A stretch of DNA of 64,000 bases from Crambe crambe (Eukaryota > Porifera > Demospongiae > Poecilosclerida > Crambeidae), in NCBI GenBank assembly GCA_963924555.1, contig OZ004585.1:6523488-6587487 (forward strand), in the 5' to 3' direction. Positions 10,531-21,771 of the stretch are shown one piece after another. The position numbers and the translations under genes are program-made. Below the pieces are notes generated by a model, which worked only from the letters and a program-made list of their open reading frames with translations, searched no databases and was not told the DNA's origin. How positions within the stretch are numbered: position 1 is the stretch's first letter; each line of letters starts with the position of its first letter.

Positions 10531-11675
10531 AGATCTACCCTTGTAATTTACCCCCATGACAAATTTTGCATCAAGTTAGCTCATACCCTGTGTACTACAT
10601 GATCCCTCTAACATCAATACATTGGTTTTCTACTCATAAACAGTGTGGCCTTAGCAGCTGCTGCTATAAAAGGCCAATACGACAGTTTCTAATAGTACAG
10701 TAAAATCAAGCACTCCTATGGGAGTAAATGTATAGGTGGGATATATTACGTATATACACGGTGGAATCACAGCCATCTCTATTTGCTTGCTATTCTTTTA
10801 TTGTATATTTAAAGCCCTCTAATCTAAGGGGAGTCATTTCATTTAGTCCCTTGAAAGCATTGTTTTCCAGATGTAAGAAGTTTAGTTGAGCCTGTAGCAA
10901 GACTAGAAGAGATACAAGAGTCCAGTTTGTATTGTTCTGATGAGAGAATCCACGCCCATTCCGTGCTAACCCTACATAGAGAGTGCTACTGCACTCTCTG
11001 ATGAATTATTTTTCTCACAATTAGATAGAAGTTTTGTTATGTTGAATCTACTACATCAACTAAAAAATCATTAATCGACCACCGACTCCATTCTTTCTTT
11101 TCAGTTTTGCTCCACTACATGTTAGGGCCCTTAAAAAGACAGCTACTTTTATACTATTTTATGCTACAAAAATACATCATCATAACAACTCATAACAAAT
11201 GAACGAAGCTTTTGTTTCATAATTTAATAGGGTAATGGATCTGCTGCCATTTTGTTTGATTCAGGTGACACAGTCTTCATTGGTCTGTGTTTCATATTCC
11301 TACAAAATCCAATATCCATATAGTCCTCACTAAACAAGCACCAAAAACTAATAGCTTTCATCACTTTAAGCAATTTTGCGGAGCCATGGCGATGGGTAAC
11401 ATGAGCTAGTAGCTTACTTTCATACTGCAGTTGATAAGACTTGCTATTTTCTCTCTAGAGTGTGTAAGCTTTTCCCATATATTTATCAATGCAGCCATTT
11501 TCTTCGACTCCGTTTATGTTTGCTTAAACCGTAGACTTTCCATATACTAAGTAGTTGATAATAGGTGCTGCAACAGTCGATAATAGATGCTGGTCGATAA
11601 TCGGTGGCTTACGCTATACATGCACTCTAGAGCTTCATTCTTCCCATCTCGGTACCTACTACTACTAAAGTGCTA

Positions 11676-12359
11676 ACCCTCAGCGCACACCGAAAGCCAG
11701 TATTGATAATATTAGCTACAGATATTGAGCAGATAACTGATGAGCAGGAGGCATTTATAAAGCAGTTGAGCTAGCTAGCATGTTTCTACTACGGAGTCCA
11801 CATGCTTGGAGAACTCTGAGGTAGCTAATGGCTACATAAAGTTTGATTGCTAATTATTAATATTCATGCTGTTGCTCTACACCACTAAACAGATGCAGAT
11901 CAGCTCACCTTGAAGCCTGAACATTTCAGATAAAGTAGGTAATGGTCGGCAGTCTGGAGTGTGCATTATATGGAGTATAGGCAGTCATAATAGTATTATA
12001 GGAATGCACGTTTTTTTTCAAAGACGGCACGGAATTGAAGGATTTCGCTTTATTTAAATCAATAACTTTTCAGCTGCTGTGTGCTCGTAGCTATTTGAAC
12101 TGTGGTAAGTGCGCTAGCTCCTAGATCAAGGCGTGACAGACAGACAGACACACAGACAATGTGCATTATATGGAGTATAGGCTATATAGTATTATAATCG
12201 GAATGTACGCTTTTTTCAAAGACGGCACGGAATTAAATTAAATCAATAACTTTTCAGCTGCTGTGTGCTCGTAGCTGTTTGAACTGTGGTAAGTGTGCTA
12301 GCTCCTAGATCGGGCAGCAAAAACGATTACTATAACCCTTGCGCATGCGCGCTGAGGGT
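11676..12359. mobile_element. TA-flanked transposon, ACCCTCAGCGC ends, tandem interior
   Basis: Ends ACCCTCAGCGC and GCGCTGAGGGT are each flanked by TA. The interior contains a tandem duplication of about 180 bp: two copies beginning GTGCATTATATGGAGTATAG, separated by CAGA repeats. The right end includes GCGCATGCGCGC. Same family as 5257-5900. Confidence 0.65.
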
Positions 12360-12799
12360 TAATAAAAGAGCCAAAAATTGTATGCCATCTCAGCAAACAC
12401 TGATAGTTCGGTGAGGCCATTCCTATTTTCCCCCTAGCTATGTGTAATTAGACTTCATGTAGTACATAATAAATAGGCAACCTTTACCCAATTCATGCAT
12501 TCTTTTACTGAGCTTTTCAGCCATTGCTAAGATGGCACAAATAGGCAACAGAGTTTAGAACTTACGACTGAAGCAGAAAGGCTTCAGGGGCGGATCTAGA
12601 AATTGGAAAAGGGGGTTCTTATTAAGCGCGTGAAAAATTTTGTAGGACCATGCCCATTTTTTATAACCACGCCCATTTTGGCAAAGCTGATGTGAAAAAA
12701 GGATGATCATAGATGTAGATGAAATGAATGGTAGGTAAAAATGACATGAGAACAAATGATTCAATGGTATGATTTTACAGACTTATTCTTCTATTACAC

Positions 12800-13449
12800 T
12801 AGGGGAGCTTAGACTATAAAAGTAAGACGCTTAAAACGTCCATATCTTCATTATGCTACCCCCTATAAGCTTGATTTAGGTCTCAAAAGAGAGCTCTCTT
12901 TGAGAGCTTTCCAATAGTGTACTTAGTTACAACTTTACACCCCCCATATATGGAAGACCTGACATGACCTCAGAAATTAAAAAAATTCTTTAAAATTACC
13001 ACATATTTAGGAGGCCTTTGATACTCCTATCATAGCTTCTATGGGCCTAGCTGCTTTGAATGAACGAAGGGATTTCAAGGGGGGGTATGGTTCCAAAGAA
13101 AAAAAGGTAAATGTGAAAAAAGTACTCGTTTCGACATCTCCCTTCATATGTTTGGAACCATACCCCCCCTTGAAATCCCTTCGTTCATTTAAAGCAGCTA
13201 GGCCCATAGAAGCTATGATAGGAATATCAATGGCCTCCTAAGTATGTGGTAATTTTAAAGAATTTTTTTAATTTCTGAGGTCATGTCAGGTCTTCCATAT
13301 ATGGGGGGTGTAAAGTTGTAACTAAGTACACTATTGGAAAGCTCTCAAAGAGAGCTCTCTTTTGAGACCTAAATCAAGCTTATAGGGGGTAGCATAATGA
13401 AGATATGGACGTTTTAAGCGTCTTACTTTTTATGGTCTAAGCTCCCCTT
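12800..13449. repeat. 650-bp hairpin with roughly 300-bp arms
   Basis: The arms 12800-13097 and 13152-13449 are almost perfect complements around a 54-base loop. AGGGGAGCTTAGACTATAAA at the left is matched by TATGGTCTAAGCTCCCCTTT at the right. The mirrored open frames on both strands here are the same sequence read twice, not genes. Confidence 0.85.
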
Positions 13450-13629
13450 TTAATTTACTACATTTGCTAGCACAAGATGTAATCATCTCAGTGGAGAGTG
13501 ATGGGTCAGGGCTAGATGTAGTAGCCTCAGCAGCATCACAATCAGACTTCCTACGCTTGCTACAAGTACAAAGTATAATTTTCAGCTAAATAGCAGCTCA
13601 GCTGCTGCCTAGACTACAGTACTAGGTTC

Positions 13630-14385
13630 ATAGCTAGGTTAGTACGGTCTTCATCATAAAAAAGTTTCCGTTGCGTTGCCGTACAACGTCCGTAGAACGC
13701 TCAAGCGTTGTAAAAAAAACCGTGTGCGAACGCTTTATGAACGCAAAGCAGGCGTTTGCGTTGAACGGCCCAATTAAACGTACGTAGTTGGGTTCGAAAT
13801 TACTAAACGTTTTTACGGTATGAAAGCACGCAGTTATTCCAGCAAAAACGTTCATCAGCAGCAGATCGACAGCGAGATGACCTGCAGGCAGTCTCCGAGG
13901 AAGGCCTTGAGCTCTACGTAGCTAGATATCGACTTGTGCATGCTAGTGGTGGTACAATTTCTTCTGCCTTCATCGTGTCTGTAAAGTTTCATCTCACTGA
14001 TAATAGAACATCATGGTGGTGTTATACTATAGCTAGCTGTAAGTGCAGAACTAGCTAGCTAGCTAGCTCTAGTGCCAACATAAGCTAGTCAGCTTAGAGA
14101 GATAGCTAGTCAGCCTAGAGAGATAGCTACGCATAGTTCTATAAGCTTTTAGGCTTAGGGTTACGTTTTATAATAACGTTTTTTCACCTACGTACGTACA
14201 TGGCTATACTTCTTACCGTTTCTTCGTGAACGTTGAACAGGCGTGCAACGCTTGATGTTAAACGGTGTAGAAAATTAAACGCACGGGGGACTGTGTGAAA
14301 ACGGCAACGGTCAAGGCGTGCAACGCCAGTTCTACGTGGACGGAACGGGAACTTTTTTTTGCAGCCTACCGTAGCTAGGTTAGCT
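13630..14385. mobile_element. Nested CpG-rich TIR element
   Basis: Both ends have AAAAAAG followed by a purine-poor GTT-CCGTT-type inverted repeat. The interior is unusually rich in ACG/CGT (CAACGTCCGTAGAACG and similar) compared with its AT-rich surroundings, suggesting a recent insertion that has lost little CpG. No protein is recognised. Confidence 0.4.
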
Positions 14386-15424
14386 GCTGCCTAGACTAGG
14401 TTGGTTAGAATAGACCTACTAGACTAGCTAGCTACACTAGGTAATCCTCCACATTAGGATCATGGTCGGTACTTACCAAGGCGGAACAAAAAAGGAGTCG
14501 AGTTTCCTCTGACAAGACATAGTAAGCAAAAATATCGACCATCAATCAGTACACGTGCGTGAATGTGCGTTAATTAGATAGCGCTAATGAAATTAATAAT
14601 TAATGAATTCGCTGCACGATGGCTGCGCTGCTGTCACAGTGAGAGTCTTGTCGTCGACTCGATGACTTGAGCACTTGAAGTCTTCTGAAAAAGGGGGATT
14701 CGAACGAATATAGTCGAACATTCTCTAAATCCGCCCCTGGGCTTCAAATATTAGCTAATCAGCCATGAGATCTTCAACAACATGCAGAGAGTCATATGGA
14801 AAAAACTAACCTAGTGCTGAAGACTGAAGCTGGAAGACCATAACCTGATAACAAATGGGGAACATTTTCATAATATAATTATGCCAGTTGAAGAAGACTT
14901 AAAATTCATGTTGCTTAAAAGCTAGATCTATCATTAATAGCTAATGCTAACTAGATACTAACCTGAACCACACAATGCCTGCATGTACACATTTGTTAGC
15001 AAAGTCCCATCTCTATCTACAATCAAAGGGGCCTACTACAGGTGAGAGAGAAGATCATTGCAGCTTCTTGTGCTTTGATTGTATAGTAAAGATCGTCAAC
15101 ATGCAGATGGTAGTGCAATTTCTGATCTCCAAAATGAAGTAGAGTTAGACCCTCTAAGTTAATAGCATATCATATGCTTGGAAATATAAACTAAGCTATC
15201 TTGCTACTTTCTGAAACCACTTTGTTGCTCTTCTCTAGGCTTTAGTTGGCACTTCATAATATTCTAGTTCGAAACCCTGCAGCGTATTATCTATGGATAA
15301 ATTTTTTGTACTTGGTAGCTACTGTAGCTATGCAATTGTCTTTGAAAAAAAAAGAAAAATTACATACCAAGTAGAAAAAAAAAAGAAATACGTAATGTAT
15401 TGTAAATAATCAAAGCCTATTTCT

Positions 15425-15455
<31 letters not shown>

Positions 15456-15593
15456 AGTACCTAAGCACTTCACTGCCATTACGGATCTCTAACGCAGCTT
15501 TGTCTTTCTCTGTAGTAATGTATATAGCTATATGTAGGGATTGATGACACCCTACTTCTTTTTTTTTTCATTTCGCACAAATGTTTATATTAG

Positions 15594-17177
15594 CTCAGGT
15601 TCCAACAATTATGATTTATGCAGATCACCATGCTCCAGTTGGACCATGTATCATGCAAGAAGACAAAAATATTTTATCCTCTGAAATATGTTATCTCCCC
15701 CAACAAAAAGTTGATATATTAACTCGCCCTATTGAACAATCTTCATCAAGCCAAGGCACATTTAACTGGCCTCCTAAACAAACCTATTTAGCACATATAA
15801 GGGAAAAAACAAAGGATATAAAATGGAAATTCTTACAATTGCGTGATAAATTTTTTGATACTTTATCAAAAACAACTAATGATGAGAATTTTCACCGTCG
15901 GTGTCACATGATCTCAGATATACTTTCGGTCGATTCAAAGACTAAGAATGAAATACAGGCAAGTAATGATGTGAAGAAGCTTGCAGATATGATTTGTGAT
16001 TATCAGTCTTTCATGAATTTTGACATTCTTGTAACAAAACTCATACTAGAGTTTGGATCTGAGCAAGACAAAGACAATGCAAGCAATTACATTAAAAGCT
16101 TTAAAGAATATGGAAAATGCAGAGCAATTGATTGCAGTAAGATGTGTCCGTCAGTTCTTACTAATCATTTTAGCACTATTTTCATTATAAGTGCAAATCA
16201 AGATGATTACAAGATTAGTGACCTGTTTCATTTCAGGCTACATCTGAGCAAATATATAGAGATTGATGAAACTAAAATATTATTAGCTGGTGTTAAAGGA
16301 GGAAGCGTTATAGTTCATATTCTAATTCCTGATTCGTTCTTTAAAATGCTATTGTATCAACCTCTCTATCCGAAGAAACTAGAAGCTTTTAAAGATACTT
16401 CTGTAAAATCTTACTGTTTTAAAGACCATGAAGTGGTACTAAAGCATTGGAACACACTCACAAATGTCTTGTTACCTCCAATAGAATCATCTCCAGCACA
16501 CGAGAAACAAGGTAAGATTATAAAATCTGCTCATCATCAGGGAGAGGAGTGTATGGCTCTTGTGTATCCAAATCAGTTTTCTGAGGAATCCGAGATAGAT
16601 GTTAAGTATATTAAGTATCTGGAAGCTTTAATTCGTGATCACAAAGAAGTGCCATCTATTAAAGGGTTGTATTATCCACCAGAAGAGGAAGGATTGCAAA
16701 AGTATCCTGTGGTAATCACTGAGAAGTTAAAGTTTCTTGAAGAAATTACATTTCCCACTAATTATGATGAATCAGATATCGATCTACTTCAGATATCTCT
16801 CCTTTTGAATATTGCAAGTGGTGCAAAGAGATTTGAAAAGCTTAACCATAAGGTAAAGGTGTCCACTGACTACATATTAATTCAAGAGGATGATGCTGAA
16901 TATAGAGCAAAATTCATCCCTGTTTATGGTCACTCATTCACTGATGAAGTACCCAGCAATCAATATAGCATTTCAGAATCACTACCACAAGATGACTTGC
17001 TGTGGATGAAGAAAGTAATACTTCATATTTTGTCTCATGGTGGTAATACTTCCCATATTGAAATTCCTGGCCAACATATTCTGAAGAATGTGATTGAACA
17101 AAAATGGCTTTCAAAGGACACACAGTTGAGGCCTCATACTTATTCAGAATTAGCTGATGAACTTCAGCATTTACTAG
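15594..17177 (+). CDS. Unknown helical region plus pseudokinase domain exon
   Basis: This 1.58-kb exon probably begins at the TTATATTAG acceptor (phase 1) and ends at the GTAAGTAG donor at 17178, phase 1. The N-terminal third has a helical region (KWKFLQLRDKFFDTLSK onwards) and a segment ending LLAGVKGGSVIVHILIPDS, a type seen in invertebrate Death/NLR-like proteins but without a name I can give. The last third looks like a protein-kinase C-lobe with catalytic motifs lost: where HRDL would be expected it has HKVKVSTDYILI, and the DFG position appears as VYG. The typical closing helix is kept (LSKDTQLRPHTYSELADEL). I infer a pseudokinase with a scaffolding role. If the exon is instead the first of the gene, ATG 15581 would be the start. 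Confidence 0.65.
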
Positions 17178-17337
17178 GTAAGTAGCCTTTTCATATTTGT
17201 TATAATCAATGGGATTTTTACCAGTGGTGATTGGCACTTAGCTAGCTATGTAGTTATACTGTAACAACTACATGTATGTAAAAATTACTTCAACCACCAT
17301 CCATCCAACATTATTATCATCTATATATCTATTGTAG

Positions 17338-19194
17338 AAACAGAAAAGACGTGGATTGGCTTAATAAAGATTTCTGCAGGTGATGATCTTGTTAAAGATG
17401 AAGTTCAAATTCATGTCATTCTGATAGGCCACACTGGTGTTGGAAAGACAAGTCTCCGAAAGCATCTGAAAAATGAGCCTATAGATGATAATGAACAACC
17501 CACAATAATTATGGAACCTGAATTTCTCTATCGTGAATCATTGACAAATGTTGCAGGAGGTGCCTTCAAACCATTACTGGATCTACCCAGAGACTGTCAA
17601 AGTAAAATCTTTCTCACTATGTGGGACACTGGAGGTCAACCGATATTCCAAGATTTACTGCCCTGCTTTGCTCGATTAAAATGTTTGTATGGAATAGTTT
17701 TCCGTTTGAGCGATTTAGAAAAATTCGATGAGAAGCCAGAAATCCGACCCCTCAAGTCTTTCCTTGAACCAACTCTATCTCCTTTTACTAATAGAGATAT
17801 AATTTACCGTAATCTGTCATTTGTCCAAGCTTTTTCATACAACACACACAGAAAGCAAGAAAACTTACCTCCACAGTTGAGGTCAAAAGATTCCCAAAAA
17901 GCTTCTACTGGAGCTGTTGTCATTGGCACATACAGAGATAAAACAACTCTTTCAGATGAAATTCTCCAAAACATTGATCATAATATCGGTCAGTTTGCCA
18001 ATGAAAACAAGAGTAGCATATCACTTTATCCTGTAGAGCAACATGGAGAGTCTTATGTACACAAAGTTGATAATACAAGATCAGGAAGGGAAGTTGATTC
18101 AGGAATAGAGTCACTTAAGAACACTATATCAACTTGTGCTAATGAGTCTTCAGATACTGAAATCCCTCGCTCTTGGCAAACATTCAGACTAGCCTTACAA
18201 AGAATGTGCTACACTACTTGTATCAGTGTTGGTATCCTCCCCTTAGATGAAGCTATTTCAATCAGCAAAAAGTGCAAAGTTGAGGAACCTAGAGCTGCAT
18301 TAATGTACTTTCACGAGCTTGGTGTGATCATGTGGTACCATCTATCTGAAAAAAAGAACATGAAAAACTTTGTAATAATAGATCCAAAAGCTTTGCTAAA
18401 AGTGCTTGCTGCTTTGTTTTATGATTCTAGACTTCTTAAACCGGAATGGAGCAGTTTAATCGAGAAGGGAATCATGCCTATGAGCTTTTATATATCACTT
18501 CTCAAAAAGAAACCATCTAAAATTGATGACTGCTGGTTTATGGAATTTCTAGAAGAGCATCATCTGAGTGTCAAAATAAATCTTCCTGGACACGAGATTT
18601 GTTATTTTGTTCCTTCGATGTTACCAGTACCCACAATGGATGATTATGGAACCGTTTTGGAGCATTTAGACAGTGATGTATCCCCCTTGTACATTGTTCC
18701 AGAGTCTGGATACATTGCTACCGGTTTGTTTACAAGACTGTTAACTGCATTAGCTGGAGTTATTATTGGCAATACAAGATGGAGAATACCACTTGATAAC
18801 AGTAAACCTTGTATTCAATATTGCCGAAATCAATTTAAATTTATAGTAAATGAATGCATGTGTGTGATATTTTCTGAATTTTCCCAATTTATTCGAGTCG
18901 ACTGTGTTTCATATAATGATGCTATCTTGAGTGAAGATGTCTACTACCATATTTTATCCACATTAAATGTGCAGCTTCAGCGAATAGTACCACGTTGGCT
19001 TGAAGAAAGAGAATTTGATCTAACATTAGCTTGCAATAACAGCAGTTGCTCAGCATCAAAAATAAAGCATTTTTATGTCATGAAGTTAATTTTGGAATCC
19101 AACAGATGTGAATGTAGTAATCAACAAGTAAGTAAGCTCAAGAAGTCTGAACTAGTGTGGTTCCAAAAAGAAAACGTTTCAGAGAAAGCTAGAG
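17338..19194 (+). CDS. Roc GTPase - COR exon (ROCO family)
   Basis: An 1857-nt exon, phase 1 to phase 1, carries a Roc (Ras of complex proteins) GTPase followed by its COR dimerisation domain. The P-loop is GHTGVGKTSL near 17427, the G3 motif WDTGGQPIF near 17622 and a G4-like IGTYRDK near 17922. COR begins around SWQTFRLALQRMC (18170) and includes a winged-helix-like stretch and WYHLSEKK...FVIIDPKALLKVL, ending with a Cys-rich segment. ROCO proteins act as nucleotide-regulated dimeric switches joined to kinase or interaction domains. The nucleotide motifs look intact, so GTP binding is expected. It joins in frame to the pseudokinase exon upstream and to a second COR-like exon downstream through a 54-bp intron. 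Confidence 0.9.
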
Positions 19195-19248
19195 GTAAGT
19201 TATTAATATTATTCATTGGAAAATTAAGATATTGTTAACCTTACATAG

Positions 19249-21330
19249 GTGAAGCTGCTAATATCTTTAATAAAGCAATGGACAAAGGGTCTCTTGATAT
19301 AAGCATCGCATCAGTCATCTTTTTTGGAGTCTCTGATTCTGAAGTTACAAGTGCTAAACACATAGCACTTCAAGAACCTGTGCCCACAACTCCAAAAGCC
19401 ATATCACAAGTTGAGCATGAGATTTATTATCGAGCTGCTGATCAAGATCATGCTGTGTTCAAAAAAATGGAAACCAATGATCATAATGAAATCATAGCAT
19501 TCTCAATGCTTGAAGAGAGTCAGTCTGAAGTAGAACCACAACAAGACTCACCAGCACCGAAACCAGAGTCATCAGAAAATGAAGGAGAAGGGGAGGAGGA
19601 GGAGGAAGGGAGAGGGTGGTGGAGGAGGATGAAAAGGAATGTGAAGAGGTGGTTATGGGGTGGTGGAGTAGAAGGAGGAGAAGAAGCATCATTACCTTTA
19701 ATACCGCCACCACCAAAAGTGGATAAAAATCAAAGTACTTCAGTAAAGAGTGTGGATGCACACAAATATGAAGAACATGAAAAGCAAATTACTTCTGCAG
19801 AGAGTGTTGCATCATTACCTATAAAACCACCACCACCAAAAGTGGATAAAAATCAAAGTACTTCAGTAAAGAGTGTGGATACACACAAATATGAAGAACA
19901 TGAAAAGCAAATTACTTCTGCAGAGAGTGTTGATGCACACAAATTTGAAGAACATGATCAATTTGTTGAAGCTGATAGCATTATGAATACAAAAAATTTC
20001 ATGTCTCAGTACCAAACTAAAGGGAAAATGGAAGTACTTCATGTTATTAATTGTGGATCTAACTTTTTCAAACTCAGTGAACTTTTGAAAGTCTTCATCA
20101 GAAATGTGACTTTTTACGCTTTTGTTACTGATTTATCTAAGGAGTTGCATCAGACTGAATGGAATGATTTGTTACAAACTGCAACACCAAGCTCTAAATT
20201 GCTCATTATTGGAACATATATCAAAGAGGACATTAACATTGAAGAAAAAATTGCTCTCCTATGTGAAAATTTAGGCAATTCAAGTAGTGAAAACCAGATT
20301 TTCCCCCTCAATTATAAAACACCTGAAAGACAGGATTATGACACTGGCTGCAGAGTTATTGAGCGTGCGATGTCAGTAACTAATTCTGAGAAATTCCCAT
20401 TTGCATGGCATGTATTTGGTTTCAAATTAAAAGAATGCATTGCCTCTTCAAATTTGATTATTCTAAGTGTTGAAGGACACTGTATGAAAATTGGCAAACT
20501 TTTGAATATGGACAGGGCAACAGTCGAAGTAGCACTTCAGTATCTGTCGGAACACAATATGTTACTTTATTTCAAAGATGCTCTACCCGATATAGTTTTT
20601 TCAGGAATTACAATTTTTTCAATGATATTTTCCACTCTGTATGATGAAATTAAACATTTAGGTGGCTGGCAGTCATCGATTGTCACTAGAGTAGACTTGC
20701 TCAAGGAGATTGGAGTTTATACTGATAAATTGAAATATATATATGACAAGGACTTTATAAAGTTATTCACAAAGTTGATGATAATTGCTCCTTTTCATGT
20801 AGATTCCAAATACATAATACCCTCCTTGCTCCAACCTTTGAATGAAATGGACAGAAAGATATTTTGTGAAAATTCTATTGATTTGAATCTTATTCCTATG
20901 ATTATAAAGTGTCCTTCTGCAGGTAATGAGTTCATTTCAATGCTGATATCATGTCTATTAAATCGATCATGGATTATATCAAATGATCTATTTGGTAATC
21001 CTGTGTGCTTATATAAAAACTGTGCAATGTTAAGAGCTGAAGAATTTCAATGTGTTGTGACTGTTACATTTGAGTCACCATATATTGAAGTATATGTGAA
21101 GTCAGATCAGAAAAAGCCAACTAAATATCACCAGATTGCTTCAATTATTTTGCAGTGCTTGGAGAAGATAAATATCATCAATGGCCACAATTTCGATTTC
21201 AATATCGTATTCAACTGCAAATGTGGGAAGATAGATGAAAAACACATGTGTGCTTATCATAGTGATACATCCATGATATGTGAAAAAAATAACAGCATTT
21301 TTCCAGGATCTAGTCATATGAAATGGTTAG
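19249..21330 (+). CDS. Second, degenerate Roc-COR-like exon with repetitive linker
   Basis: A 2082-nt exon, phase 1 to phase 1. Its first third is an acidic linker with a purine-rich stretch, a Trp/Arg block (WWRRMKRNVKRWLWG) and two tandem 41-residue repeats (123 bp, from 19686 and 19809) containing PPPKVDKNQSTSVKSVD. The remainder parallels the preceding exon: LLIIGTYIKEDIN stands where the Roc G4 motif would be, then FPFAWHVFGFKLKECI, a winged-helix-like VEVALQYLSEHNMLLYF and a closing Cys-rich segment (CKCGKIDEKHMC). No P-loop or DTGGQ motif is visible. I infer an internal duplication whose GTPase has decayed while COR was kept. The stop at 21390 lies in the following intron and is spliced out. 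Confidence 0.75.
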
Positions 21331-21498
21331 GTAAGGATATGTGCCATAAAGTTGCTATATTGGGCCAGGCCAGAACCTATAGCTATAGCTGAAGTAATGT
21401 ATAAGATCACATTCCATATTGTGTAGTGCATATAAAAATTATGTATATATGTTTTATATAAAATCTAGTTTGTGAAATTGTTCTCAATTAATGAATAG

Positions 21499-21726
21499 GT
21501 GGTGGGAGAGTTCAAGAACCCTTGACAATCGCTAACGCTGTTAATATGTTACTAAAGTTGTCCGATCAGTGGATTAGGGTTGCATCTTTACTACATTTGC
21601 CTGGTTCGGTAATAGATGTCATTACTGTTTCTTGCCAAAAGGATAGTCATGTTGCCTTGAGAAAAGTTGTGGAGTGGTGGTTCATGAACAATGCTAATCC
21701 AGAATGGGATCAGATATTGGATCTAG
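21499..21726 (+). CDS. Death-domain exon of the Roc-COR gene
   Basis: A 228-nt exon, phase 1 to phase 1, 168 bp after the second Roc-COR exon. It encodes about 76 residues: TIANAVNMLLKLSDQWIRVASLL, then LPGSVIDVI, HVALRKVVEWWFMN and PEWDQILDL. This matches the Death-domain helix pattern with the conserved Trp in helices 1, 4 and 5. It is shorter than the 291-nt exons, and the last helix may come from the next exon. It gives the gene the order pseudokinase - Roc - COR - COR-like - Death. Confidence 0.8.
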
Positions 21727-21771
21727 GTAAGCCAAACATGCACTTTCTTGCTATTTTATTATAATTTCTTA

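Larger units (their letters stand above)
12585..14739. mobile_element. hAT-type TIR element (CAGGGGCGGAT) with GGCTT duplication
   Basis: Terminal repeats CAGGGGCGGATCTAGAAATT at the left and AATCCGCCCCTG at the right bound a 2.15-kb insertion. Five-base GGCTT flanks are seen at 12580-12584 and 14740-14744. hAT elements usually duplicate 8 bp, so the family is tentative. No transposase frame survives. Two further elements are nested inside (12800-13449 and about 13630-14385). Confidence 0.6.
7204..15593. other. 8-kb gene-poor, transposon-packed stretch
   Basis: I see no exon I can support between the linker exon and the pseudokinase exon. The interval is nearly covered by palindromic and TIR elements listed individually. 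If the exons on either side belong to one gene, this would be a repeat-swollen intron; the phases (1 out, 1 in) allow it but do not prove it. A poly-C run of about 29 bases lies at 15427-15455. Confidence 0.5.

Noticed and set aside
13007-13241. Two nearly identical frames on opposite strands (MGLAALNERRDFKGG)
   Set aside because: The two arms of one hairpin read on opposite strands; no domain.
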